64,000 nt of DNA, taken from positions 372,001 to 436,000 of the forward strand of contig JAZGUH010000356.1 in the NCBI GenBank assembly GCA_037893225.1. Direction: 5' to 3'. The stretch's first letter is position 1. Each line of letters starts with the position of its first letter. The DNA comes from Hippasteria phrygiana. Taxonomy: Eukaryota; Echinodermata; Asteroidea; Valvatida; Goniasteridae. Shown here in pieces: positions 22,291 to 33,039 of the stretch. The notes beneath the pieces were generated by a model that did no database searches, was not told the origin of the DNA, and saw nothing but the letters and a program-made list of their open reading frames with translations. The position numbers were made by a program, and so were the translations under genes.

Positions 22291-22974
22291 GGCCGGCCGA
22301 TTCGAATTTTTAAAACGGGTGAAAATAATTTCCCATTTGATTTCACGGGGGGAAAAGTTGCGTGCGAAATGCGACTGCGAATTCTTGTTACAAAGTTTGT
22401 TGGTACCAGTCTTGGCAGAGCTATCTTGCATTCGCTACACTCTGCACTCCATTTGGTCTTCCCATTATGCGTCCCGCACGGAGATTGCCCAATACATTGA
22501 GATATAGGATCTATAGGTCTGAAAATTGGAATAATTTCTCCAGAATCTGTTGAAAACTTATCCTCTATTTAGATCTGGGCCCAGGATCTCGCACTAATTT
22601 TGGTGAGCACTATTTTTTTTTTTTTACTGTTCATCTCACTTGATATAGTGCTAACGCAGCACCCCGATTTTCTTCTATCATAATATATATGATGTCATAA
22701 TATATATTACGCTAGGTCCGACGTAAAGGCGAAATCCTATAGACTTGTGCACAAACTTCTTTTTACTGTAACTTAACCCAAACTTTACCTATTTCGACCA
22801 AACAAGTTGAATCATTCTATTTAGACCCCAAAAGAACAATATAAAAACATTTCCGACAGTAAAATTCTCGCTAGAAAAGGTAGTTGTGACGTTAAGGCGA
22901 AATGCATTTTTCGCCCTAACTTACATTTTGCCCTTAACGTTTACTTTTACACATCTTCGTTTCCCCTTTACGGT

Positions 22975-23220
22975 CGAATTAGAAAAATATATATATTTAT
23001 CAGGATTTTTCCTGATTTTAGGATTTTTTGTCGGGATTTCAGAATTTTGAAAATCTCTTTTGCAATCTGAAATTCTTGAGGTGTTTTCCTGAAGGTGTTT
23101 TGACCTGTAAAAGTGGATATAGACTAATAGAAACGGATATTTTAAGGGGGTACCTTTAGGCAAATACAAACTGTATGTTGATCTGGGGGTCCTCGTGGAT
23201 TTTTCGTAGATTTCGTTGTT
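22975..23220 (+). repeat. Dispersed repeat R2, copy 1
   Basis: It shares a long ordered block with 27290-27500: GGGATTTCAGAATTTTGAAA, ATCTCTTTTGCAATCTG, GAGGTGTTTTCCT, AAACGGATATTTTAA, TGTATGTTGATCTGGGGG and CGTGGATTTTTCGT. Both copies are in RAR introns in the same orientation. I could not find inverted ends. Confidence 0.75.
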
Positions 23221-23665
23221 TTTTCATTTTTTGCCAATCTCGCCCCTGCTTTGTGTGCTCCTTTTATTAAAGTATGATATAGATTTCATATAGATCAAAA
23301 AACAAAATGATTAATTTCAATCTGAAAGCTCACTGTTTATGAAGATGGTTCCAGTCCCAATCCCCCTGAGAAATATTTCCGTCTGAAAGGCTGTCATCTT
23401 TGAGAAAATTGTATCTGGAGACTTCTTGAAATACCCTGGCATATTTTGATTTCAACGGTCGAAATAAGCATGTAATGAACGTACACAAAACCACTGCTAA
23501 AACGGAACAGATTTCACTTTTTTTTGTTTATGTGGGTCGCGGCTCGGATGACTGATTGGGCACAAACTTTTACAATTTTGTTCATGTCTATGTTGAATCA
23601 CACAAAATATGAACACTGCCTTGTTACTGCGTTGACAGCTCTGCCAATGCTATATCGTAACCTTT

Positions 23666-24273
23666 TTAAATGTAGTGTACACGATTGGTAATCCTCCAAT
23701 CTTTTTTTACTGAATTATGACGAAATGCCTTACTAGACTGTAAGTTAATAGTAGTCTCAATCATCCTGTGAAATGATGGTACCAGGTGTGCTGTCGTTTT
23801 TTCAAGAAAAGTGGAAATTTATATCGTTTCCAATGATTGTTCGGCTGAACAATCATTGGGAAAACTGCCCTCTATTGACCGAATGTAGTTAATCCGTGTT
23901 GTGTCTAAAATGGGTTAACAATCCGAAAACGGGCGCACGCGTAGTGTATTGAAGCGACACATTGAAACCGGTGCATGCAGTGGATCTTTGACATTCCGCT
24001 CGGCCCTCGGCCTCTGTCCATGTTATTTGACCAATTGAAAATCATTCTTATTTACAAACATTTGGCTTATTTTACAAGAGGGCTCTATAACAAATGCCGC
24101 CTGATGGTTGAAAACGAGCGCCGTTTTTCTCTCATTTTTTCCCCCATCCAAGAACGCAAAACTTTGAACAGGTCAGTGGAATGATATTTCCGATAAAATA
24201 AAAAATACTAACCCCGAAATTCGCCCATTTCTGAAAATTGCAACAATGACCAATCATGTACACTACCTTTTAA
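23666..24273 (+). mobile_element. TTAA / AGGTAGTGTA MITE, full copy B (608 bp)
   Basis: It has the same ends as copy A: TTAAATGTAGTGTACACGAT on the left and TGACCAATCATGTACACTAC plus CTTTTAA on the right. The internal hairpin is CAATGATTGTT with AACAATCATTG. It is longer than copy A by about 80 bp in the middle. It also carries GAACAGGTCAGTG. Confidence 0.85.
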
Positions 24274-24497
24274 CAGAAATTAAAATCTGTAGGCCAAAAT
24301 ATGTTGACAATCTGAAAGGGGGGGATTCAGTTGTCACATTGGCAGTCATAACAAAAACTCCATGATAGACTGCATGTTTGTTTTTGTTGGGTGTACTACC
24401 CTTTCATAGGAGTCACGATTGTGTGATACTTGTATGTGTATGTCTACCAAGTATTGCACATTCAAGAGGCTGACTGTCCACAAGGCTTGGATATACA

Positions 24498-24859
24498 TGG
24501 GTCATTCCATAAATTTGGGGTCCAAAAGTGTGACATTTTTGGTGTCAAAGTATAGAAGGTTTGCAGTATCACCATGTGAAATTGATCTCTTGAGTTGTGT
24601 GGTTTTGAGAAAAACCGGTTGTTTTAATGTCCCTGTTACATAGTGACATGTATAAGATTTTGCAATTCCACTGAGACACATTCTGTAATGCCTTCTATCT
24701 CCAAGATTGGTTGTGTAAAACAAAGTACCTGCCAAACGAGTACAAAATAGTGTGAAGTCAATTTTAATGATACTTGATGGGAAATTACACAGGTCAGGTG
24801 TAACAGGGACACCCAAAAAATGTCACACATTTGGACCCCAAATTTATGGAATGACCCAC
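24498..24859. mobile_element. Long-TIR MITE (362 bp)
   Basis: About 48 bp at each end are inverted copies: TGGGTCATTCCATAAATTTG, GGGTCCAAAAGTGTGACATT, TTTGGTGTC on the left, mirrored at the right end (GACACCCAAAAAATGTCACA, CATTTGGACCCC, GGAATGACCCA). The flanking TACAT / ACGTG sequences do not show a clear target duplication. No coding sequence. Confidence 0.8.
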
Positions 24860-25499
24860 GTGTACATGGACATAACCCTGATACGTTGATATGAAGAAAA
24901 GAACGGCTCCGTGTCTAACAGATGATGTTTTTACATGTACATGTATAAATGTCTTATTTTTTTCTGAGAGATTGTCTATTCTGTACGAGTACCAAAATTT
25001 GACTGCCAAATTGGTTTTGCCTCAAGATCACGTTTTAGTGCTGTGTTTGTTGGGTATCTGTTCACACATTTAAACTTGAGATCACCAGTCACAGGGACTC
25101 GAAAGTGTTCATCTTGCACACTTTTCAGCCTGGATTTCATTGCCAAGATTTTTAAATGTGCTACATACATGTAAGAGGCAATGTTTTGTCATTGCATCGG
25201 GAGAATGTTTCCAAATATTGACAGTTATACATTTTGTTGTATTTTAGCTGGTGACCAATAAAATTATTAAAACTTTCTTAACAAAATTTTCTTGCTTAGT
25301 TGCTTAAAAAATTCCTCGTAGCTTAGTAAGGTTGACTGACGTGTGTCATGGTAGAATTGTAGTTTGTGAAATGTTGCCCAATCATGCAGGTTATAATTCA
25401 GCATGAACACATGCAAAAAATATCCCGCAAAAATCCATAGTGTGTAAGGGGCATGGTTAAAGTTAATTTACAATATTTGCAAACATAAAAAAACAAAAA
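24860..25499. other. RAR intron, no feature seen
   Basis: AT-rich unique sequence with the frequent palindromic phrase TACATGTACATGTA (24937-24951). The frames at 24891-25170 overlap on both strands and are not supported. Confidence 0.5.
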
Positions 25500-25930
25500 A
25501 AATACTGAATTAGTGTGAAATACCTTACTTGACTGTGTGTAAATAATAGTCTCAAGCATCCTGTGAAATCATGGCACCTGGTGTGCTGTCAATTTTTAGC
25601 GATGGTTGACCGACCATCATTGGGAAAAACCTTTTTTTTTTTTCAAATGCTGCCCCCAATTGTTTGCCAATTGGTTACATGTCTGTGAACGGGTGAAAGC
25701 CAGCTAGTCTAGTTCCCCGACCTGATAATTCCCTGACGTCTAGAAATTGCTCCCTCTTGTCTGAAGTAGGGTCAGGGAACCAGACTACAAGACCATAATT
25801 TTTTTTTTCTGTTTTCCCAGCATCTATGCACACAAACCTTTAAACAGGTCAGTGTTACAGTATTTGCTAAAAAAAATATTAACCCCCAAATCCATTCATT
25901 TCTGAAAATTACAGCAAATGCTGTGTACAA
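25500..25930 (+). repeat. Diverged copy C of the AGGTAGTG MITE family
   Basis: It has the ordered blocks CAAGCATCCTGTGAAATCAT, GGCACCTGGTGTGCTGTC, the hairpin GATGGTTGACCGACCATC, then CCAGCATCTATGCACACAAA and AACAGGTCAGTGTTACAG. Both outer TTAA ends are lost. It ends about 100 bp before the RAR exon at 26034. Confidence 0.75.
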
Positions 25931-26033
25931 CATGTGCCTTCAACCAGCAAGTGGTGCTAGGTCAATTGGACTTTTTGCTTGACAAATTGATAATATATCT
26001 TTTCCTTGTTTTATTATCTTGTCTTCTCCACAG

Positions 26034-26219
26034 CCTGAAGAATCCCCGGTCCACATGGATGTGTCGGACACCAACCTCACCTTGTTCAACTACGTGACGG
26101 ACATGTCCTCCAAGGCCATCATCATGGTGGTGGACTTTGCCAAGAAGCTTCCTGGATTCCCAGGGCTAACCACCCAAGACCAGATCACGTTGCTCAAGGC
26201 GGCGTGCCTGGAAATCATG
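26034..26219 (+). CDS. RAR: Retinoic acid receptor, ligand-binding exon 1 (helices 3-5)
   Basis: Acceptor TTCTCCACAG ends at 26033 and donor GTAAGA begins at 26220; 62 codons, phase 0 on both sides. It reads SSKAIIMVVDFAKKLPGFPG followed by LTTQDQITLLKAACLEIM. This is the nuclear-receptor signature region and aligns without gaps to human RAR-alpha (KCIIKTVEFAKQLPGF, ADQITLLKAACLDIL). The lysine before LPGF belongs to the coactivator charge clamp. The residue aligned to RAR-alpha Cys235 is Ala; the one aligned to isotype-marking Ser232 is Ser. It is preceded by a diverged loop (PEESPVHMDVSDTNLTLFNY). Confidence 0.97.
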
Positions 26220-26394
26220 GTAAGATGCCCTACATTTATTCCCGAAGGTTCACAGCAGTGCAGACTTTGTTTAATCATTTTTTTAAAAGAATGTATTTAT
26301 TTTAAGTTGATTTCTGTCCCAGCTACTATTTTTTTTGGTTCTTAAATACTCCTCTGTTTCCAGGAATATGATTCTTGCCAGTATTTGTTTTAGT

Positions 26395-26690
26395 GCACAG
26401 TCAAGAACGGGCTGTGCAGCCATGCGTAAACGCAAACAATAGGCACCACACTAAATAGAGTGGTCCTATTCATTGCAGTTTGAGTCCCCCCCCCCCCCTT
26501 TTTCATGGGAATGAAAGCTTTGTTTGAAAAAGCTCCATCTATTCATTACACTCCCATTCAAAAACAATATAGTTGAAACATGAATGGATTGAGTACGCGC
26601 AGGAATGTGCATACATATCAAAACCGGCCAGGTGGTCTTTTTTTTTCAAACCGCGACTGTGGCGGTCACCTGTATTCAAGAGGGTTAACA
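26395..26690 (-). repeat. TTAACCCCTT-family MITE, diverged copy
   Basis: It shares ordered blocks with 39183-39462: GGGCTGTGCAGCCATGCGTA, GGCACCACACTAAATAGAGT, TCTATTCATTACACTCCC, ACATGAATGGATTGAGTAC and GGCCAGGTGGTCTTTTT. It ends in GAGGGTTAAC. A related relic is at 30000-30120. The cleaner members are at 48993 and 59754. It lies in the intron between ligand-binding exons 1 and 2. Confidence 0.7.
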
Positions 26691-26730
26691 TTGAAGACGC
26701 TGATGTGCTCTCCTCCTGTTTGTCGGCTAG

Positions 26731-26935
26731 ATTCTCAGGATTAGCTCCCGCTTCAATACGGAGGACGGCAGCGTGACGTTCACCAGCGGCCTTCAGCTCA
26801 GCCAGAGCCAGCTCAAGAGCGGGGGATTCGGGGGCCTGCTGGAAACCATCCTACAGTTTGCCACGGCCATCGCCAAGCTCAAGATTGACGAGACGGAGGT
26901 GTCCTTGCTCTCCGCTATATGCCTCATCAGCGGAG
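26731..26935 (+). CDS. RAR: Retinoic acid receptor, ligand-binding exon 2 (helices 5-9)
   Basis: Acceptor TGTCGGCTAG ends at 26730 and donor GTGAGA begins at 26936; 68 codons plus one base (phase 1 out). It reads ILRISSRFNTEDGSVTFTSG, then QSQLKSGGFGGLLETILQFA and TEVSLLSAICLISG. This matches human RAR LRICTRYTPEQDTMTFSDG and GLLSAICLICG in order and spacing. The retinoid-carboxylate Arg276 is kept (the Arg of SSRF), while the residue aligned to Ser287 is Thr. Phe286 is kept. The start was placed at ATT because this gives an unbroken join after Met in the previous exon. Confidence 0.96.
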
Positions 26936-27070
26936 GTGAGAAAACTCGCTTTCAGACCCAAACGGTTTGCTCTCTGCACAGGGTCTACAGGTGCGAATAA
27001 GAGGCAATTTACCTGTATGGTTTCATCCAACATTGTGGCATATCCTGCATGCGGGACTTCAACAGCTGTT

Positions 27071-27252
27071 GCTAATCCCCCACTGCTAATCCCCCACTGC
27101 TAATCCCCCACTGCTAATCCCCCACTGCTAATCCCCCACTGCTAATCCCCCACTGCTAATCCCCCACTGCTAATCCCCCACTGCTAATCCCCTACTGCTA
27201 ATCCCCTACTGCTAATCCCCTACTGCTAATCCCCTACTGCTAATCCCCTACA
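27071..27252. repeat. 14-bp minisatellite (GCTAATCCCCCACT)n, 13 copies
   Basis: Thirteen head-to-tail units; the first eight carry CCCCCACT and the last five CCCCTACT, so the array has expanded in two steps. It sits in the 723-bp intron between ligand-binding exons 2 and 3, only 136 bp after the donor. Confidence 0.95.
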
Positions 27253-27289
27253 GCCAAGCTATTGTACCTAGAAAAGAGTTTCAAAAGAG

Positions 27290-27500
27290 TTCCTGATTTC
27301 AGGATTTTTGTCGGATTTCAGAATTTTTAAAGAATCTCTTTTGCAATCTGGAATTCCCGAGGTGTTGTCCTAAAGGTGTTTTTACCTGTACAAGTGGATA
27401 CAGGCCAATAAAAACGGATATTTTAATACAAACTATATGTTGATCTGGGGTCTTCGTGGATTTTTCGTGGATTTTTTGTGGATTTTTTCGTGTGCTTTCA
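27290..27500 (+). repeat. Dispersed repeat R2, copy 2
   Basis: This is the second copy of the block at 22975-23220, in the same orientation and slightly shorter. It fills much of the intron before the exon at 27659. Confidence 0.75.
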
Positions 27501-27658
27501 AGGGATGGTCGGATACATTATTGAGTTTTGCTTTATGATGTTCTTTACAAACAGCACTTTTAGGATGAAATGTTATTTTTTGTTATCATTGTTATTATTT
27601 CCGTAACATGTATATTTCAGGTGCCTCTTTCACTGTTCATGGTTATCGTTCCTTACAG

Positions 27659-27817
27659 ATCGCTCTGGCTTAGAGAATCCCGTTCAAATAGAGAAACTAC
27701 AGGAACCCTTACTGGAAGGTCTGCGACTCTACGTCAGGAAGCGGCGCCCTCTAGAGCCCCACATTTTTGCAAAGATTCTCATGAAGATCACCGACTTGAG
27801 AAGCATCAGCGTCAAGA
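27659..27817 (+). CDS. RAR: Retinoic acid receptor, ligand-binding exon 3 (helices 9-10)
   Basis: Acceptor TTCCTTACAG ends at 27658 and donor GTAAGT begins at 27818. The split first codon makes Asp with the preceding G. It reads [20 protein letters not shown], then [20 protein letters not shown] and [13 protein letters not shown]. Human RAR has [28 protein letters not shown] and [11 protein letters not shown] at the same places, making this the most conserved exon in the window. Helices 9-10 carry the RXR dimer interface. The exon ends in phase 1. Confidence 0.97.
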
Positions 27818-28817
27818 GTAAGTCAGTGGAGCGCGTAGAATCTTGTGGGACCTTTTTGCCATATCGCCATTCAGAAGTGGTTATCCAATATCACGTGACC
27901 AGTATAACCATAGACAAACAGACAAATTCCAAATGCATGCACTCGGGCGTATATCGGCACGCAAACCCATCTTGTAATACCGTTCAACGCAGGTGACATC
28001 TGATGCAAATTGAATCTTCTGACAATGACGCTTGAAATAATATTATACTGCTATGAAGTGCTTACTATTAAACTGGAATGACCTGAAATGTATGATTGAT
28101 CAAAATTGGTAGAATCTTTTTCAACGGCTGAATGACGCAAAAACGGAAACTGACAATTCTGGACACGCACTTGTACAGAGGAACCGACAAAAGGAGATTC
28201 TTGACTGATTTTTACATGCATGTACGTGTATTTAACTTTTTAGAAATCGGGTTTCCTTCTGGGTCACTCACCTAAGGGGGGGGGGGGGATTCCGCCACCC
28301 CTCGGATCCCAATCAAGCAGTCATAGATTTTCTTATGGAATTAAGTATGCAAATGAGAATACCTATGATAATTAACTCTGCAAAATTTCATTGCAATTAA
28401 CCAAAGGTTTGTTGTCGTTATGATACATGCCGCACCATGTTCTGTGGAGGCATGTTTTTTTTTATGTACAAGGTCATTGAAGCGATCACGGCAGTTTTCA
28501 CAAACTGTTGGGAAAAGTTGCATTGTGCGAGAACAGTATCCCCTTTAAAAAAAAATTTGGTGTCAAAATGTGCCTTAGGGGGGAGGGGGGAGAATCCCCC
28601 TTGGTCCTTTAAGGGTTGAAGGTAAACAATGTTCCTAGCCTGTCTGTGTGCAGTCCGCAAATATAGAAACACAACCACTACACAAGGAACAAATCTGTCA
28701 ATTTTACTCATGGGTCCCTTGGACAATTTTTTTTTTAGATAAAATAAACTTGTTTATTGGTTATGTTTCTGATAATTTGACTGTCTTTCCTACTCGTTTT
28801 TTCTTTTCTCCTATTAG

Positions 28818-28909
28818 GTGCGGAAAGAGTACTCCATCTCAAGCTAGAGTTGCCCAACAAATTCCCTGCCCTCATCAATGAAATGATTGACAGAGCCGAC
28901 AACCAATGA
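28818..28909 (+). CDS. RAR: Retinoic acid receptor, last coding exon (helices 11-12, AF-2)
   Basis: Acceptor CTCCTATTAG ends at 28817. The exon reads SAERVLHLKLELPNKFPALI and ends NEMIDRADNQ before a TGA at 28907-28909. It aligns without gaps to human [23 protein letters not shown]. The AF-2 helix LINEMI keeps the glutamate that caps the coactivator clamp (human Glu412), and the valine matching RAR-alpha Val395 is kept. The protein stops about 7 residues after helix 12, so it lacks the long proline-rich F domain of vertebrate RARs. Confidence 0.96.
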
Positions 28910-31900
28910 GAGGGGCGGTCTAGCGGACGGTGCATGGGACGAGCCAATCAGATCCATCCAATCTGCATAGATAATGAGATGGATTTCATCTCTGAGGTTA
29001 CAGAGTCGTCAATGCAAGATTCCAAGACAATGAGAATCACTTCCCCATCAAACATTGGAGACGCCCACTGTGTACCGAGCATGTTACAAAACATTTTGTT
29101 TCCCCTTTTCTGTATGTCTCTGCCTTAATATTGAAGTACCCTCCATATTGTACACGGGAATGCACAATGCAAAGTGTGACCTCTTGGGCATGAATATTCA
29201 AACAGGGATAATCCAATCAGTGTGCCCGTTAGTTAAAGAGGCAACAAATGGGAGGTGTCCTTAGCAAATTTGTTAGATTGATACTTTTTGTTTAAATGAA
29301 ATACCTTGACGTGGGATCCTGAAGGGACTGAATAGCGATCCTGGTGTGAGGTCAAATAGCCCAATCTCCAGGGAATTTGTTGTCAAGTAACTGAAATTCG
29401 TTTTGAAATTCACGTGTAATCTGTTCAAAAACAGGCGGGCGGCCACGACGTTACTCGACGGAGCTCGAATGCCTGGAAGTCTTGTGAATTTTGGGGAATT
29501 TTATTTCTCTGAAATGAATGTGAAAGTGAGCAATCTGAAGTGGTTGTCGGATGAACACTTTAAGGCCGTGTCCTTTGGCGTTGAGCACTGGGGTTCGATT
29601 TACACAACAGGGATTCGCAGAAAAATGGAAGGTGTCGAAGCAATAAATAGTCAAGCGCACAAAAAATTGCTTTAACCTTAACTCCCTAGGTGGTGTGAAA
29701 AAATCACATTGAAATTGGATGATTCAGGACTGTTAGGGTTAATATGATTTCCAGGCAAACTTCATTCCTTGTATTTCTAGACGCAACGTTCTGAAATAAT
29801 GCCCGTTTCATATTCGTGTACATAAGATTACACAGTGTGTTACATAGAATATGGACATGCTTTATTAAGTGCGTGGGTGTAATTCATGAAAATGTGCGGG
29901 GTTACATACGAGTGGAGTGTATTGATTTGGAATTTTGGTTAATCGAAAGTTAGGTTCTATCCCTGCTACATGTAATTGATCTCTGGCAAGATAAATACGG
30001 ACGACGACCGTAGCTGTGATTAAAAAAAAAAAGACCACCTGGCCGGTTGTCGTCTATATGCGCATTCCTGCACGTACCCAAGTACAATGAATAGGACCAC
30101 TCTGTGCAGTGTGGTAGCATACCAGCCACCCATCAATAACAGCCGGAAACGTGGGGTTAAGAAAAACAAATATACAATTTTTTCCAGAATTCCGTTTGTG
30201 ATGGCTGTGGGTTAAATCGATAAGTTTGCAATCTGGTTTTAGCAGGGATAGCCGATTTATATATTGCTTGTTTGGAAACTGAATGATTTTTCATACAACC
30301 ACGACAGAACAAGCAGACCGTGCACATTGTGGCAGTGCCGCTGTCGCCCAAGGCCAAGTAGCGTGCTTCATATTTGATAAAGCTGAAATGTGTTGGGCAT
30401 TTTGGATAGCGTACACGGCGATCAAAGAATTGCACTAATACCTGGGGTGCGTTTTTTTTTACATGTTCACATGCTATTGTGACTCGGACGCAGTGCTCAT
30501 TTTTATCTGATGATCCTTGCTGCATCAAGAGCGCTTCCAAAAGTTCACTTTTTTTAAATGAACGTCACATTTTCACTTTTCAGCCTCAAGTGCCACTTAA
30601 CTAGCTCGTTGACTATTTATTAAACTTGCAGAATCAGTGGTGTTCACAGCCATTTTCCTTTTTGGGTGGGGGGGGGGGGGGATTAAATTTCAGTAAATTA
30701 TTCGGAACATTTCTTGTTGCCACAGTGTGTCTATGGTTGCAATTTGTCAAATAATGGCATGGGTAAAGTGGTTTGCTGCCAAACACCTGCGATTCTTTGA
30801 CTGTTGGTCAGGATACCGGGCAAGTAGCCAATCGGAGCAAATTGGGGCGGTTGGTTATCTGCTTCGCGCACAACTGTAGAGGGAGCTGTGTCGTCTACGC
30901 ACAAAAAGCCACTTGGAGCACCGAATTATACTGGCGGCTTGTAGGACTAATAGGGCCGGACACAGAGGCCTCGATAACGGGAACGGAAACAAAAACGGTG
31001 CGAATAAACGCTCTCTATTGGTGGATGGGGCGCGCGCATATTACACAAGCGACAGTTCCACAAGCGACAGTTCATTCGCATCATATTCATTTTCATCCTC
31101 GTAATTAGGGCCTGTGCGACTGGAACTTAATTCACACCTACCCAAGCCAGTCCTCACTTGAAACCAACACACAGGGTACACAACCAGTTACGGAGTTAGT
31201 ATACACTGACCTGGATATACTCATGTTCATGTAACGATGTCACACCGTGTGGGGACGGAACAGTGCGCTATGGTGTCACGACATGCATTTCGGTACATGC
31301 AAGTTAGGATCATATTAATTTATGCCTGTTTTTGTGACAGACACCACAAATCCATTTTTCAAACCCAAACAAAAAAGAAACTTTCCTGTAGGTCCCTAAC
31401 ACGATTTATAAAATAATCCTCAACATATTCATCTGTGTACATTGTACTTTTGGTCAGAGAAGCCATAAATGATCTGTTACCACAAAATGGCCGTAAAGCA
31501 GCAAAATTTGAAAATCAAGATGATTGTATTTCCTGAAAGTACAGGTTAAGAGCTTTAATTTGATATATTGTGTGTTGTGGTATCTCGTTCCTAGCCCCCG
31601 ATACAACCTTTTAGAGTTGTCAGAGTCGCAACCCCTTGTTTTGAGAAAATGAAGCTCAAAGTTTGTGATCTGTGCACACTTTATCCCGAGTTCCAAAAAA
31701 ATTCCCCTAAAAAAAAATATTTTGAGAATCGATTCAGTTTAAAAACTTTGGGATATGACAGAATAGGGTTTTTCTAAATATGCAGTTGTTAAAATCCCCA
31801 AATTGACTTTTCAGTAAAGAAATTGTTGTTTCCGCTTGTCAGAGAGCCAGAGTGCGAGTTTAAGCTCATTTTGTGTTGGCATGTCACGTATGCATGTACG

Positions 31901-32044
31901 ACCATGTGGTAATCTTTCCGCATATTCCCACTTGGAAAACTGGTAAGCACAGTGTGATGTCCTTTGTACGGAGGGCCATTCCCATTTAGGGCAATGCTGA
32001 TGGGGTAATGATGTGAACAAACCTCATTCCCTACACTTTTGTGT
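28910..32044. other. RAR 3' flank, probably 3' UTR at first
   Basis: The first AATAAA after the stop is at 29642-29647, a possible polyadenylation signal, but later ones exist and none is proven. A 71-bp mini element lies at 29672. A relic of the TTAACCCCTT family (CACCTGGCCGGTTGTCGTC, AATAGGACCACTCTG) is at 30000-30120. The moderately GC-rich piece at 30780-31110 holds open frames without family support. Confidence 0.5.
29672..29742 (-). mobile_element. 71-bp TTAA mini element, copy M1
   Basis: Complemented, it starts TTAACCCTAACAGTCCTGAA, continues CCAATTTCAATGTGATTTTT and ends GGGAGTTAAGGTTAA. It agrees almost base for base with M4 at 55660-55729 (70 bp). M2 (48437) and M3 (54940) are shorter at the CCCTAAC end. 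Confidence 0.85.
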
Positions 32045-32225
32045 ACACGCAGTCGTGTTTGATTATACTACTGAGGACAAGGCTTTGTCTTCTCTATTGT
32101 CCCTTTAATTTAACATTCCCCCACGGATCCCGCGAGGACCATTTTTGACAAGACCGACCTCGGGGGACAGCTATGATTTAATTGGGTATTTTTGTGTCCT
32201 CGGTAGTAATACAGTGTACACTTGT
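32045..32225 (-). repeat. Dispersed repeat R1, copy 3
   Basis: It matches 18005-18200 in the same orientation: CAGTCGTGTTTGATTATACT, GAGGACAAGGCTTTGTC, TTTTGACAAGACCGACC. It is more diverged than the other copies. Confidence 0.65.
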
Positions 32226-32399
32226 GCAGACAGCCATCGATTGAAGGGGAATACTGAATAGTTGACTACAGTTCAGAATCTGAGGTTGCTCAAAATTTGG
32301 GTGTTTCTGGTCTAATAGAGACAACATATCTTGATGCCCTGGAGAGATAGTGTGTTCAGCTCTTTAGTTAGAAAAGAATTGGGTGGGTTTGAACAACGG

Positions 32400-32640
32400 G
32401 CTAGAACATCAGTGACCGGAAATGTTTCACTACCACAAACAAGACCCAGTATCTGTCGTTGAAGAGGGTGCAGTGTATTTCATGTGATGATGAATACTGG
32501 AAAGCCCACAGAGGAAGTCTGGCAACTCCTTGGTACCAGACACTGACTAGTCTGGTAACGGACTCTGCAGTCTGTTTACCCAATAGCAATGCGAGTGATA
32601 CAGTATCATTCAATATGCAATATTTTTTTTAAATGTTGTA
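32400..32640 (+). repeat. Dispersed block with GACTAGTCTGGTAACGGACT
   Basis: The segment TACCAGACACTGACTAGTCT, GGTAACGGACTCTGCAGTC recurs at 45540-45610 and, inverted, at 16770-16870. The element boundaries are not clear. Confidence 0.55.
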
Positions 32641-32797
32641 CATTGAAATGCCATGTTTTTATTCACAGGACCAGATATTTGTAGTAAATTATTTCATCAA
32701 AGAGAATGGCATACATTGTAGTTTCTAGTCTGTGTGCCCAGAAGGTACCATCTTCAAAATATCTATCCATTGATGTCGAGGTCAATTTGACATCTCT

Positions 32798-33039
32798 ATA
32801 GAGGAATCGCACAACGACGAGTTTAGCACCGATCTGCGCACTTCCGCGTTTGAAAACGAGGATCTCAATGTCACAGTAAACAACTTTATGCTGACCGTGC
32901 GCCTGCGCTGCCTTTTATGGCCTGATTTATTCATTCATGCATGAATGAATGTGCTGAAAAGCGTTGTTTTGTTTGCCACTGACATTCTTGCTTTCAACCC
33001 GGAAGTGCGCAGAAGGGGCTAATGTGAAATTCCTCTATT
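32798..33039. mobile_element. TIR MITE with GCGCACTTCCG arms (242 bp)
   Basis: The left arm ATAGAGGAATCGCACA...TTAGCACC...CTGCGCACTTCCG is mirrored by CGGAAGTGCGCAGAAGGGGC, TAATGTGAAATTCCTCTAT on the right. A small perfect palindrome (CATTCATGCATGAATG) lies between the arms at 32932-32947. Confidence 0.7.

Noticed and set aside
27071..27252. CRISPR-like array
   Set aside because: Units are contiguous with no spacers, in an animal intron; the same holds for 18283, 9625 and 60003.
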